Assembly: GCF_900103535.1 (NCBI RefSeq)
Contig: NZ_FNHQ01000006.1
Coordinates: 54,666 to 118,665, forward strand
Reading direction: 5' to 3'
Source of the DNA: Megasphaera paucivorans
GTDB lineage: Bacteria > Bacillota > Negativicutes > Veillonellales > Megasphaeraceae
Length of the DNA: 64,000 nucleotides
Position 1 is the stretch's first letter, and each line of letters begins with the position of its first letter. This document shows positions 18,089-26,521 of this stretch, one piece after another. The notes under the pieces are model-generated. The model searched no databases. It was not told where the DNA came from and worked only from the letters and a program-made list of their open reading frames with translations. Made by a program: the position numbers and the translations under genes.

Positions 18089-18823
18089 TTATTGAAAGGG
18101 CAATTTCCGCTCCTCTTCTGTCAATATGCGAATTTCACCATAATGCAGCGTTTCATCCAGTATCAACTGCCCGATTTGCATTCTTCGCAAAGCCGTTACA
18201 GTAAGTCCCACTGCCGCACACATACGTTTAATTTGATGAAATTTTCCCTCATGAATAATTATCCGTAATGTATAATCTCCTATTTTTTCTGCTACTGCCG
18301 GCTGACATAAAAAACCATCGGTCAACACAATGCCTCTCTGAAATTGGAAATTAATATCGTCAGGAATAGTTCCTGCAACTACGGCCTCATAGATTTTATT
18401 AATTTCTTTTTTTGGTGAAGTAATACGATGTGCCCAATCACCATCATTGGTAAGCAACAGCAAACCGGTTGTATCTTTATCCAATCGGCCAACGGGAAAC
18501 ATTCCTGTTCCTTTATAGCATGGAGGCAGTAAATCCAAAACAGTTTTCGAAAAATGATCTCTGGTAGCTGACAATATGTTTTCTGGTTTATGAAGCATTA
18601 CATAGTGAAACGGAGTATAGAAAACAGGTCTGCCGTCTACAGCAACAACATTTTTTTCAAAATCAACTTTCGTTGCCGGATTTACACACACACTGCCATT
18701 TATAGTCACACTGCCGCTCTTGCACAAGTGTTTAATTTCCTTGCGCGTGCCCTCGCCGCTATGCCCCAATAATTTATCCAGTCGTATCAATTTTGTCATT
18801 TCCTGTTTTTCCGATTCGCTCAT
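18089..18823 (-). CDS. rsuA: rRNA pseudouridine synthase, RsuA/RluB type
   Basis: 244-aa enzyme isomerising a uridine in rRNA. It has an N-terminal S4 domain (IRLDKLLGHSGEGTRKEI), catalytic aspartate in GRLDKDTTGLLLLTNDG, and the C-terminal GKFHQIKRMCAAVG. The domain set matches RsuA, which modifies 16S rRNA; RluB/E/F targets are possible. It overlaps the phosphatase gene upstream by 4 bases. Confidence 0.88.
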   Translation of the reverse strand: MSESEKQEMTKLIRLDKLLGHSGEGTRKEIKHLCKSGSVTINGSVCVNPATKVDFEKNVVAVDGRPVFYTPFHYVMLHKPENILSATRDHFSKTVLDLLPPCYKGTGMFPVGRLDKDTTGLLLLTNDGDWAHRITSPKKEINKIYEAVVAGTIPDDINFQFQRGIVLTDGFLCQPAVAEKIGDYTLRIIIHEGKFHQIKRMCAAVGLTVTALRRMQIGQLILDETLHYGEIRILTEEERKLPFQ

Positions 18824-19473
18824 AACGTTACCATATTAGACCACTGCATCTGATATCCCACCGTACCTTGCAGATGGTCCGTACAATTCATAAGTGTCAT
18901 AACGTTTTTATCGCCATGATACTCAATAATGTTAAATGCTGTATTATATTGCTGAAATGCCCAGATACGGCCCATTTCCAGTCCCAGCAATCCAAATAAC
19001 AGACAGCGTATAGCTGCCCCATGAGACACTATCATGATAGTATCTCCAGATACATGATGCTGCAGCAATTCCTTTGTCTTTTCCGTAATGCGTTTTTCTA
19101 CATCTCTAAACGATTCTCCTCCATGAGCCCGCATATTTCCTTCGGAATCATAGAATGCTTCAATTTCGCCGGGCCAGCGTGTCGTAATCTCGCTATAGGT
19201 ATGCTTTTCCCAAACACCAAAATTAATTTCTCGCAAGTCATCATACGCTTTTACGAAAAGATCATGTGGTTCAGCAATGATTTCCGCTGTCCGTTTGGCT
19301 CTCGATAAAGTACTGCTGTAAACTGCATCAAAGTGAACATCCTCAAGAAATCTGCTTAAGCACTCTGCCTGCATAATTCCGGTTTTATTAAGGGGCACAT
19401 CAGTTGTTCCCTGATACCACTGCTGCGCATTACCATCAGTTTCACCGTGACGTACTAAGTATAACTTGATCAT
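18820..19473 (-). CDS. cobC: Histidine phosphatase, probable alpha-ribazole phosphatase
   Basis: 217-aa phosphoglycerate mutase-like phosphatase. The phosphohistidine site is LVRHGETDGN near the N terminus and the second catalytic histidine is in IVSHGAAIRC. Placed 29 bases downstream of cobS, it likely removes phosphate from alpha-ribazole phosphate in nucleotide-loop assembly of cobalamin (inferred from neighbours). The family is broad, so another phosphorylated substrate is possible. Confidence 0.75.
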   Translation of the reverse strand: MIKLYLVRHGETDGNAQQWYQGTTDVPLNKTGIMQAECLSRFLEDVHFDAVYSSTLSRAKRTAEIIAEPHDLFVKAYDDLREINFGVWEKHTYSEITTRWPGEIEAFYDSEGNMRAHGGESFRDVEKRITEKTKELLQHHVSGDTIMIVSHGAAIRCLLFGLLGLEMGRIWAFQQYNTAFNIIEYHGDKNVMTLMNCTDHLQGTVGYQMQWSNMVTL

Positions 19474-19502
19474 AAAATAATTCCTCCTACATAAACTTGT
19501 TT

Positions 19503-20228
19503 TTATTTTGTACCCATCAATACTCCCAATAATACCATTTCTGTAAATTCCGTAACAGCACCATATGTATCTCCTGTTAGTCCACCCAATTTACGCAATA
19601 TATATATATCAGAAAAAAACGTTATTCCACTTGCAGCCGTCAATAGAAGCAAATAATGCCACCCGCTGCAAACCAGTGGCAGAAGTGCTAATGCAAAGCC
19701 AATAGGCAATGCCCCTTTCGGTGCATATTCCTTAAACGCTCGTCCCAATCCTGATTTACGTGCATACGGGAATCCAAAAATACTAATAAGTGTCCCAAAA
19801 CGAGCTGCTGTAGGAACACCTATCAACGTCAATACTGCCGATCCATCATTTGCAAAAAAACATATTTTCAGCAAAACGAGCCATACAAAAGCTATGACGC
19901 CATTAGCACCCACCCGGCTATCCTTCATAATTTCCAGCATACGATTTCTATTTTGTCCAGAAAAAATACCATCTGCTGTATCCATATATCCGTCGGCATG
20001 CAGACCCCCGGTAATATAAAACCAAGCAGCTACAACTACAATAGCTAAATAAATTCCAGATAAAAAATAAGATGCCGCCATATATACGATAGATAGAAAA
20101 AAGCCAATCATCATTCCCACTATCGGAAACCAAATCACAGCCTTGCCAAAATCACGATCACTCCATACCGTTTGCTGTACAATATGGATACGAGATAAAA
20201 ATTGCAGCGCAATAAAAAAAGATTTCAC
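19503..20228 (-). CDS. cobS: Adenosylcobinamide-GDP ribazoletransferase
   Basis: 241-aa integral membrane enzyme joining adenosylcobinamide-GDP with alpha-ribazole (phosphate), the final step of cobalamin assembly. The signature GGLHADGYMDTADGIF and DSRVGANGV is clear, and five to six hydrophobic segments are visible. It overlaps the 3' end of cobU by 4 bases. With CobU and the phosphatase it forms the nucleotide-loop module; corrin-ring genes are not present, so salvage is also possible. Confidence 0.94.
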   Translation of the reverse strand: MKSFFIALQFLSRIHIVQQTVWSDRDFGKAVIWFPIVGMMIGFFLSIVYMAASYFLSGIYLAIVVVAAWFYITGGLHADGYMDTADGIFSGQNRNRMLEIMKDSRVGANGVIAFVWLVLLKICFFANDGSAVLTLIGVPTAARFGTLISIFGFPYARKSGLGRAFKEYAPKGALPIGFALALLPLVCSGWHYLLLLTAASGITFFSDIYILRKLGGLTGDTYGAVTEFTEMVLLGVLMGTK

Positions 20229-20809
20229 AGCGTATCCTCCTGCACGTCTGGCAAGATAACCTGAAGCCCTTTCATTTCCACTGTCACCCCGCTGACTGTA
20301 AAATACACCTGTGCAGCCGCTTTCGCTACACGTTGATTAACACATCCCATAATATCACGATAACAGCGAGTCATGGCATCCATAGGAACAATACCGCTTC
20401 CTAACTCATTGCTTACAAAAATAACCTGCTTACAAGAAACAGCTTGGATTGATTTCATGATAACATCCAATTCCTGCATAGCCAAATCATATACTTCAGA
20501 AATATCGTATTCTGCATGGCAAAGAATAAAGTTGGAAAAATACAACGTTAAACAATCAATCAAAACAGCATCCGTACAGTTAAGGATGTTTCCTATTTCT
20601 GCGGCCAATCCCTGCGGCACTTCATAGGTATGCCAAGATGCCGGGCGCCGTTCACGATGCCTTTCGATTCGCTGCCTCATTTCTATATCCAAAGCTTGTG
20701 CCGTTGCAATATACGCTTTGGTCCCTCGATACGAGGCTAACAGCCGTTCTGCAAATACACTTTTTCCACTGCGGGAACCTCCCGTAACAAGTACTATTTT
20801 TGATTTCAT
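20225..20809 (-). CDS. cobU: Adenosylcobinamide kinase / guanylyltransferase
   Basis: 194-aa bifunctional enzyme that phosphorylates adenosylcobinamide and transfers GMP to it. P-loop VTGGSRSGKSVFAE lies at the N terminus, the guanylylated histidine lies in RIERHRERRPASWHTYE, and FVSNELGSGIVPMD is family-typical. First gene of cobU-cobS-cobC-rsuA. I saw no cobalamin riboswitch in the 207 bases upstream. Confidence 0.95.
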   Translation of the reverse strand: MKSKIVLVTGGSRSGKSVFAERLLASYRGTKAYIATAQALDIEMRQRIERHRERRPASWHTYEVPQGLAAEIGNILNCTDAVLIDCLTLYFSNFILCHAEYDISEVYDLAMQELDVIMKSIQAVSCKQVIFVSNELGSGIVPMDAMTRCYRDIMGCVNQRVAKAAAQVYFTVSGVTVEMKGLQVILPDVQEDTL

Positions 20810-20877
20810 GATACCCTCTGTAATTCTATATTTTCTATTTATATATAATAATACATGTAACTATTTTAACACAATGA

Positions 20878-20917
20878 GGGACAGTAACGAAATATAAATA
20901 CATCTCGTTATTGTCCC
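20878..20917. repeat. Inverted repeat in the cobU-moaB gap
   Basis: gggacagtaacga (20878-20890) pairs with 20905-20917 with one G-U over 13 bp. No T run follows on either strand, so it may be a weak terminator of the moaB-like gene or a protein site. The rest of the gap (20810-21016) is AT-rich and carries no gene that I can support. Confidence 0.5.
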
Positions 20918-21016
20918 GCTGACGAATCATTTAATCACGGCAGTACCTACAGTCTGAATTGTCTAAATAAATAGTTTACACATGTTGCAGCCATCCGTCA
21001 TTTCACTCATCCCACA

Positions 21017-21514
21017 TTATTTTTTCATTTCTGTAAACAAGTGGAACATTTCCGGTAAAACGATTTTATCCATTCCTATTTTTATAAGCCGTGCAGCACC
21101 CGGCAGGCAAAACACCAAACACTGATGGATAACACCCGCACAAGAGCGATAGGCAATTGATTGTACCCCGCAATCTTCCCGATAAGCAAATAAAGTCAGC
21201 ATTTCATCAAACGCCGGAATTATTTTGTCAAATAACGGTTCAATGGTTTCTATCGTTACATCGCGCTTAGCCAGCCCTGTCCCGCCGCTAGTAATAATCA
21301 TATCCACACTGCAGGTCCAATTATGGATATGTTTCAGGATTTCCTCCTTATCATCTCTCACTATAGCATAATCGACAACTTGATGCCCATAATTTGTAAG
21401 TCCTGATTGAATTGCCAATCCATTCGTATCATTTGAAAAAGTACGGCTATTACTGACAGTTAGTATAGCCGCCCGCAAAGGGTGTTCTTCTGTAGCTTGT
21501 TTTCCCAAATTCAA
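21017..21514 (-). CDS. moaB: MoaB/MogA-like molybdopterin-binding protein
   Basis: 165-aa protein of the MogA/MoaB fold. LTVSNSRT at the start, the ITSGGTGLAKRDVTIE loop (GGTG, with T-I-E following), and FCLPGAARLI near the end match molybdopterin adenylyltransferases. In the family it adenylylates molybdopterin before molybdenum insertion. No other molybdenum cofactor gene is nearby; it follows the orphan at 21530-22180 by 15 bases. Confidence 0.8.
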   Translation of the reverse strand: MNLGKQATEEHPLRAAILTVSNSRTFSNDTNGLAIQSGLTNYGHQVVDYAIVRDDKEEILKHIHNWTCSVDMIITSGGTGLAKRDVTIETIEPLFDKIIPAFDEMLTLFAYREDCGVQSIAYRSCAGVIHQCLVFCLPGAARLIKIGMDKIVLPEMFHLFTEMKK

Positions 21515-21529
21515 TTCCTCCTTTATATA

Positions 21530-22180
21530 TTAAGGTATAACTATATCTACATAATTTTTTGTATACGCTTCAACTGAATCCGCCATAGATTTTCCCTCTA
21601 CCAGTGCTTTTAGATATACCGGCATAAATTGTTCTCCATCAACAGATCCTTCAAATTGCCCCATTCCTCTGCGGGTAGAAACAGTAATGTTTTTCAGCCC
21701 TACACCAATACTAATCAATCGATCTCCGCTCAAAGCAGGCGAAAAAGGAGCTGTATCCCAAACAATATTCACTTTATCTGCCCAAGGCGCTTCTGCAGCA
21801 TCACCGCGAATATCCGCAGCAACAACGACTCCATTGCAAATAGCTTCTTCTACGGCACGATTGACAAAACGTACATACTCTGGTGATGCTGCGAAGGCTG
21901 ACGATGAAATATACAACAATAAATAATCTTCCCAAAATACTTTCGTCGCTAAGAAAAAATCTCTGGGAACTGTTCCGCTTGTTTGTACAAAATCATCATT
22001 CCATCTATTTTCCCCGCATATATCTTTTCCTCTCTCAAACGCATTAACCGGAAAAATCGAACATCCTGCCTTTTTAAAAGCCGTTGTCACAATCATATCA
22101 CTATGACGCGGTAATACCATGCGATGGTAATCCCATCGTGAAAAAGGCAAGCCTATATATAGTACATCCAACAAAATCAC
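21530..22180 (-). CDS. Conserved-looking protein of unknown function
   Basis: 216-aa soluble-looking protein that I cannot assign. It begins with a hydrophobic strand (ILLDVLYIGLPF) and has no clear signal peptide. Two later stretches, NGVVVAADIRGDAAEAPW and LISIGVGLKNITVSTRRGMG, suggest an alpha/beta fold with small-residue loops, but no known nucleotide-binding motif is complete. The start codon is GTG at 22180 after an aggaacagga purine-rich stretch. It probably shares an operon with the moaB-like gene downstream. Confidence 0.7.
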   Translation of the reverse strand: MILLDVLYIGLPFSRWDYHRMVLPRHSDMIVTTAFKKAGCSIFPVNAFERGKDICGENRWNDDFVQTSGTVPRDFFLATKVFWEDYLLLYISSSAFAASPEYVRFVNRAVEEAICNGVVVAADIRGDAAEAPWADKVNIVWDTAPFSPALSGDRLISIGVGLKNITVSTRRGMGQFEGSVDGEQFMPVYLKALVEGKSMADSVEAYTKNYVDIVIP

Positions 22181-22313
22181 ATCCTGTTCCTTATCTATAA
22201 ATCTATTCTACCATAAAAGTAAAAACTACTACCAAAATTTTTAAAAAGTTTATTAGAAATTCATTGTCCGAAAATAAAATATTATTCCATTATATGGCGT
22301 ATCTGTTATAATA

Positions 22314-22322
22314 TAATGGTAG
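22314..22322 (+). promoter_or_regulatory. Extended -10 promoter
   Basis: tgttataat at 22314-22322 is a consensus extended -10 (TGnTATAAT), 26 bases before the ATG at 22348, which follows aaaggag. Confidence 0.55.
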
Positions 22323-22347
22323 TGAAAATAATGAAAGGAGAATTGCC

Positions 22348-22812
22348 ATGTACAAAAAAATTCTCGCTCTCTTGGTAACATTCCTTGCTATAGGCAGCAT
22401 GCTCGTCTCTGCCATGTTTTTCGACGATAATCCTCGTTATATACAGGTAGGGCATAGTGATACGACTATATCTTATATGGATATGAATTCCATTCAATCT
22501 ATCCGATATGATCCTCCGTTTTATATGATTCGCGCAACTGTAATTACCTATGATTACACTCGTAACACAGCTACTGGATTTGAAAACAATTTTTTTTATA
22601 ATTTCAATGCACAAACAGTCAAGGCACAGTTGATTGGCGCTTATTCGTATGACACAATAGGCAAAGCCGTTTCACGGCAGCAATTCGACGGTCAGGACCC
22701 GAATCTTTGTGATCAATATTCAGTAAATGGAATCGCTGCGAATAAAGCTTTCTTTAATTGCTACAATATGACTTTTTACCACAATTTCAATAAAACACAA
22801 AAAAAGGAATGA
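22348..22812 (+). CDS. Small secreted/envelope protein of unknown function
   Basis: 154-aa protein with an N-terminal signal peptide or anchor (KKILALLVTFLAIGSMLVSA), probably cleaved near residue 22. The rest is rich in Tyr, Asn and Asp. The pattern YIQVGHSDTTISYMDMNSI resembles the small surface proteins common in Negativicutes that are sometimes labelled surface-adhesin E-like; this is impression only. Two cysteines (CDQY and FNCYN) could form a disulfide. The stop codon overlaps the start region of the DnaQ-fold gene, so the two are translationally coupled. Confidence 0.75.
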   Translation: MYKKILALLVTFLAIGSMLVSAMFFDDNPRYIQVGHSDTTISYMDMNSIQSIRYDPPFYMIRATVITYDYTRNTATGFENNFFYNFNAQTVKAQLIGAYSYDTIGKAVSRQQFDGQDPNLCDQYSVNGIAANKAFFNCYNMTFYHNFNKTQKKE

Positions 22813-22817
22813 TAGGA

Positions 22818-23888
22818 ATGGATACTCTATTACATTATGCCGGCATGCTTATCACTATTGCCTTTATAGCCGCTGTGCTATATTCACTCTTTCTCACTAT
22901 ACGCAAACGTAAACGCAAAAAAGAGAAAGAAAGTGAAATTGAAAACTATGTGCACGTAAAAGTCAAAAACCTGCATCAGTATGATATTAAACCTGAAAAC
23001 GGCTATTATAAATATCCGTTGACGCCTACTGACTATACACGCCGATTTCCGCAGCGGTTTACTTCTGTTTCTCTGGAACTCGCTAATGATCAGCCTTATT
23101 CTATTTGCCTAATTGGTTTTACTGAATTTGAAAACGGTGAAATGAAAGATAGGCACTATTTTTATGTACAACCGCCAGAAAACAACGTTTCCGATACGTC
23201 GCCGGTATCTTGGGATGAAGTACGAAAGGCCTATGAATTTGGTGAATATTGGGAAGCCGGGATGAAAAATTATTTTATCAATCACACCATTGTTGCTCAT
23301 AATGCTTCGTATGTCATGGGCTGTATTACTCATGCTCTTAAAATATTTGGCATCGAACCCCCTCGTTTTCAATATATAGATACGCTGGAAATCGCAAAAA
23401 AATATTATGACTTTAAATCCAACCAGCTGGAAACAATTTGTGATGAAATGGGTATAGAAGTAGAAACTCACAACTCCCTCAGTGAATCTACTGCAATCGG
23501 TCAATTTTTAATTTTTGCAAAAAAGGACTTTCCTGTATTTTTGCCACACATTTATTATACAAACGGCAGCGCTACAGAAGAAGAAATTCTAGCCAGTGCA
23601 ATTTCTTCAGTGGAAAGAGAAGAAGCTACACCAAAAGAAATGTTTGCACCGCATCCGGCAACCGAAGCGCATCTGCAAAAATTACTGCAAAAAAAATATC
23701 TTATCCGCGGAGAAAAATTCGGTACCTATTATGCTACCAATACAGGTTTAGATTTTGCTGAAGATATTGATAAATTCGAAACAAAAAAAAAAGAGAAAGT
23801 GACCGCTTCAACAGTTTTGAGTTTTGAGTATAAAGCAAAAGGAGATCGAGTAACTCGAATGTCCCATCAGGTAAATAAAAAATCATAA
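22818..23888 (+). CDS. Membrane-anchored DnaQ-fold protein with degenerate active site
   Basis: 356-aa protein. Residues 5-28 form one transmembrane helix, followed by a strongly basic stretch. Residues about 80-235 match the DEDDh exonuclease fold (DNA polymerase III epsilon-like), but the catalytic set is broken: motif I is S-L-E (S85, E87) where D-x-E is expected, motif II HNASYV has V166 in place of Asp, and motif III HNSLSE keeps H218 but has E223 for Asp. A C-terminal segment (about 270-320) may be winged-helix-like and ends in Lys-rich sequence. Likely a non-catalytic nucleic-acid-binding protein. ATG 22818 has better site spacing than ATG 22809. Co-transcribed with the secreted protein. 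Confidence 0.75.
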   Translation: MDTLLHYAGMLITIAFIAAVLYSLFLTIRKRKRKKEKESEIENYVHVKVKNLHQYDIKPENGYYKYPLTPTDYTRRFPQRFTSVSLELANDQPYSICLIGFTEFENGEMKDRHYFYVQPPENNVSDTSPVSWDEVRKAYEFGEYWEAGMKNYFINHTIVAHNASYVMGCITHALKIFGIEPPRFQYIDTLEIAKKYYDFKSNQLETICDEMGIEVETHNSLSESTAIGQFLIFAKKDFPVFLPHIYYTNGSATEEEILASAISSVEREEATPKEMFAPHPATEAHLQKLLQKKYLIRGEKFGTYYATNTGLDFAEDIDKFETKKKEKVTASTVLSFEYKAKGDRVTRMSHQVNKKS

Positions 23889-23900
23889 AACATAGCAAGC

Positions 23901-23946
23901 AACGGCCGTTCTAGAAATATATTTTTAAATACGGCCGTTTTTTTTT
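23901..23946 (+). terminator. Intrinsic terminator
   Basis: aacggccgt (23901-23909) pairs with 23931-23939, followed by a run of nine or more T. It ends the 22348-23888 operon. Confidence 0.85.
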
Positions 23947-24016
23947 GCTGCGTTTGTAACACTCTATGTATTAAAAAATAACAGAAAAAAACACATATAT
24001 TCATTTTTCATGCCTA

Positions 24017-25141
24017 TTACACCAACCGAACCATTTTTAACCCGTATTGTACTCCCAGTATCAGTAAAAGCATTCCCACATTTACAGCGGTAAACACAAT
24101 AAGATAGCGGCTTTTGCGGCTAAATAAAAGTTTCGTATACACTTTAAAAGAAATAATACTTGCCATAGAAGCTATAATAGTACCCAATCCACCAATATTA
24201 ACACCTAACAACAGGGGAACCATATCATTGGTATAATGAGACAACATAACGGCAGCCGGAACATTACTCAAAATCTGGCTCAAAAGCAGCGATATAAAAA
24301 ACTCATTTCCTTTCACTATATGTACTGCCCATGTCTGCATTATCGTGATTTGAGATAAATTTCCAACACCAATAAATAAAAACACAAACAAAAGCAATAA
24401 TTTGTAATCTATATCAAAAAGTATTTTTTTATCTAGTATTAGTACTGCGGGAAACACTACAAAAAAAAGACTATATGCTGATAAAATCCGTAAAACTGTA
24501 AGCACACAAAGGAAAAAAAGTCCGTATAACAAATATAAATGTACCTTTGGAATAATAAGTTTTTCTTGAACAGGCATCTCTATTTTTCTATCAGCTGCTA
24601 CATAATAGGTTGCTCCATATAAAAGAATCGCGCTAAGCAATACCGTAGGACCTGTATAAAAAAGAAATTCATCTGCACGCATCCCATAAAAACTGTAGAT
24701 ATATAAATTTTGGGGATTCCCAATAGGAGTAAACATACTCCCTAAATTAGCCGCTGCCGTTTGCATCACAATCGTAAAAATATAATATCCGCGAAGCCGC
24801 ACTTCCTTCAAAACAAGAACTGTCATCGGAACAAACGTAATTAAGGCTATATCATTCGTTATTATCATGGAACTAAAAAAACAAATAAAAATCAGTATAC
24901 GAACTACCTGTCTAGCTGTATCTGCTTTGGAAAACACGATACGGCACAATTGAAAAAACATACCGCTGCGCCTAAATCCTGCTACAACTGCCATCATGCA
25001 AAACAATAAAAGCAATAATGGCACATTCATTTCTTCAAATACGTTTTTCCATGAAAAAGGAACAATACTAGTAGTCAGCAATGCGAACACCAAAGCGATT
25101 GTCACATCTATATTCTTTTTTAAATACGTAATCATGATCAT
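24017..25141 (-). CDS. ArsB/NhaD/CitM-type ion transporter
   Basis: 374-aa integral membrane protein with about eleven hydrophobic segments. The motifs TNDIALITFVPM and SMFTPIGNPQNLYIYS are hallmarks of the ion transporter superfamily that includes ArsB, NhaD and SLC13-like permeases. The substrate (arsenite, sodium, or a carboxylate) cannot be told; no arsR or arsC is adjacent. I place the start at ATG 25141, eight bases after gagagggggg; the longer frame upstream has no site. Monocistronic. Confidence 0.82.
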   Translation of the reverse strand: MIMITYLKKNIDVTIALVFALLTTSIVPFSWKNVFEEMNVPLLLLLFCMMAVVAGFRRSGMFFQLCRIVFSKADTARQVVRILIFICFFSSMIITNDIALITFVPMTVLVLKEVRLRGYYIFTIVMQTAAANLGSMFTPIGNPQNLYIYSFYGMRADEFLFYTGPTVLLSAILLYGATYYVAADRKIEMPVQEKLIIPKVHLYLLYGLFFLCVLTVLRILSAYSLFFVVFPAVLILDKKILFDIDYKLLLLFVFLFIGVGNLSQITIMQTWAVHIVKGNEFFISLLLSQILSNVPAAVMLSHYTNDMVPLLLGVNIGGLGTIIASMASIISFKVYTKLLFSRKSRYLIVFTAVNVGMLLLILGVQYGLKMVRLV

Positions 25142-25244
25142 ATGTTTATCCCCCCTCTCGGATGTGTTCATGATATCATAAGAATATTTGAAAAACAAAG
25201 ATAAAATCGCACATAATGTATATCCAGACTGCTGTACATAAAAA

Positions 25245-25277
25245 TCCCTTCATGTCACATTTCATTCCATGAAGGGA
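25245..25277 (-). terminator. Terminator after the alpha/beta hydrolase gene
   Basis: tcccttcatg (25245-25254) pairs perfectly with 25268-25277. On the minus strand the stem is followed by attttt, fitting termination of the hydrolase gene. Confidence 0.75.
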
Positions 25278-25291
25278 AGTAAACATAGGTT

Positions 25292-26020
25292 TTATATTGT
25301 TTTATTTATCCACTGGACTGCATCGTCCATCATATTCGTAGTCACAAAATGACAGAGTCCTGGATATGTCTGGAAATCGCTGTTTATCTCTGCACAACCG
25401 GACAATTTTTCCATATACATTTTCTGAGCGGCATTGTCTACTGTTGGATCAGCTCCGCCATTAAGTGCAAGCACTGAACGACCGTTAAGTTGATCTATAT
25501 GGGTATATGGATCAAGCACATTGATTTTTTTCATTATTTCAAAAAATTCTTTAGGTTTGTCTATATGCAAAGCGGCACGAAACCGGCGTTCCGATTCATC
25601 CCACCATCCAGACCCATTGAGAGATACCGCCGTATTGTATTCCTGACAATGCGTCATCACCCCCAACGCTGAAATTCCTCCCATAGAATGCCCCATAACA
25701 GCCAGCGGTATACGAGGTTTCCAGGTTTTAATATAGGCCACAATTTGTGATGCTTCTTCTACATTTCGAAAAATTGTTTCCCAAAAAAGCGGATAGGAAG
25801 CTTCCGCGTTATAATCAATTGTCCCCCGTTCCCCATGATACATAGCATCGGGAATAATCACATCATAACAATACGCCGCCAAAACACGGCCTCGTAAAGA
25901 CTGTAATTCTTTCTGTGATGACCAGCCATGATAAAACACAATGACACCTTTAGAAGATTCTCCACACGTAATTTGCAATACCGGAATGCGATCAATCATA
26001 ATTTTCTTTTCTTCTATCAT
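25292..26020 (-). CDS. Alpha/beta hydrolase (esterase/peptidase-like)
   Basis: 242-aa cytoplasmic alpha/beta hydrolase without a signal peptide. The nucleophile elbow is GHSMGG (AVMGHSMGGISALG), an oxyanion-type HGW motif occurs early (VFYHGWSSQK), the acid is likely Asp in GGADPTVDN and the catalytic His is in LCHFVTTNM. Overall it resembles the Bacillus YitV-type hydrolases of the prolyl oligopeptidase clan. Substrate unknown. It lies 42 bases after the proline-rich membrane protein gene, at the end of the NfeD-FloA string. Confidence 0.85.
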   Translation of the reverse strand: MIEEKKIMIDRIPVLQITCGESSKGVIVFYHGWSSQKELQSLRGRVLAAYCYDVIIPDAMYHGERGTIDYNAEASYPLFWETIFRNVEEASQIVAYIKTWKPRIPLAVMGHSMGGISALGVMTHCQEYNTAVSLNGSGWWDESERRFRAALHIDKPKEFFEIMKKINVLDPYTHIDQLNGRSVLALNGGADPTVDNAAQKMYMEKLSGCAEINSDFQTYPGLCHFVTTNMMDDAVQWINKTI

Positions 26021-26062
26021 GTTGTTTCCTTTCGAAATAGTGCATATATATTTCTGCTTACA

Positions 26063-26509
26063 TCAGTAACGTTTTCTTCTTGAAAGTGGCGGCTGAAGAA
26101 TCTCTGACCAAATTAAGCCCGCATAAATTTGTTGTGCTTGCGGTGGCAATTGACTCCAAAGTGATTGTGAGGGTACAGGCTGCGATATAGTATTGACTGC
26201 AGCCGATATGGTTTCAGGCATTCCCTGACTAATGTGCATAGGTTGGGCCGGCAGTTCCTGTGGTACAGGGATTTTTTTATACGTCGGCACAGGAATCGAT
26301 TGTTCAGCCGGCTGCTCCTGCTGTGTTTTGGTAAAAACCGGCGGCTGTTCTTTCTCCAAGTCTGTCGACTTCTTGTCCGGAGAGGGAGAGCTCTCACCCG
26401 TCGGTCCTGGTTTGGGATTCCTGCGTGTCGGATACCGTCGTTTACGGCGCAATAAATCTGGCAATGAAACTACGATTGCAAAGACAATAATTACCCATAA
26501 AAAGTCCAT
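26063..26509 (-). CDS. Proline-rich single-span membrane protein
   Basis: 148-aa protein: an N-terminal hydrophobic anchor (DFLWVIIVFAIVVSLPDLL), a basic stop-transfer patch (RRKRRYPTRR), then a long low-complexity stretch rich in Pro, Gln and Ser and a short conserved-looking end (AQQIYAGLIWSEILQPPLS, then RRKRY). No known domain. It starts 12 bases after floA ends, with aaggtgat upstream. By position it corresponds to the small third gene of Bacillus yqeZ-yqfA-yqfB, but I see no sequence relation; a scaffold or partner of FloA is inference. Confidence 0.72.
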   Translation of the reverse strand: MDFLWVIIVFAIVVSLPDLLRRKRRYPTRRNPKPGPTGESSPSPDKKSTDLEKEQPPVFTKTQQEQPAEQSIPVPTYKKIPVPQELPAQPMHISQGMPETISAAVNTISQPVPSQSLWSQLPPQAQQIYAGLIWSEILQPPLSRRKRY

Positions 26510-26521
26510 AAAATCACCTTC

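Noticed and set aside
20810..21016. Cobalamin riboswitch before cobU
   Set aside because: No conserved B12-box or aptamer core seen; only a simple inverted repeat is present.
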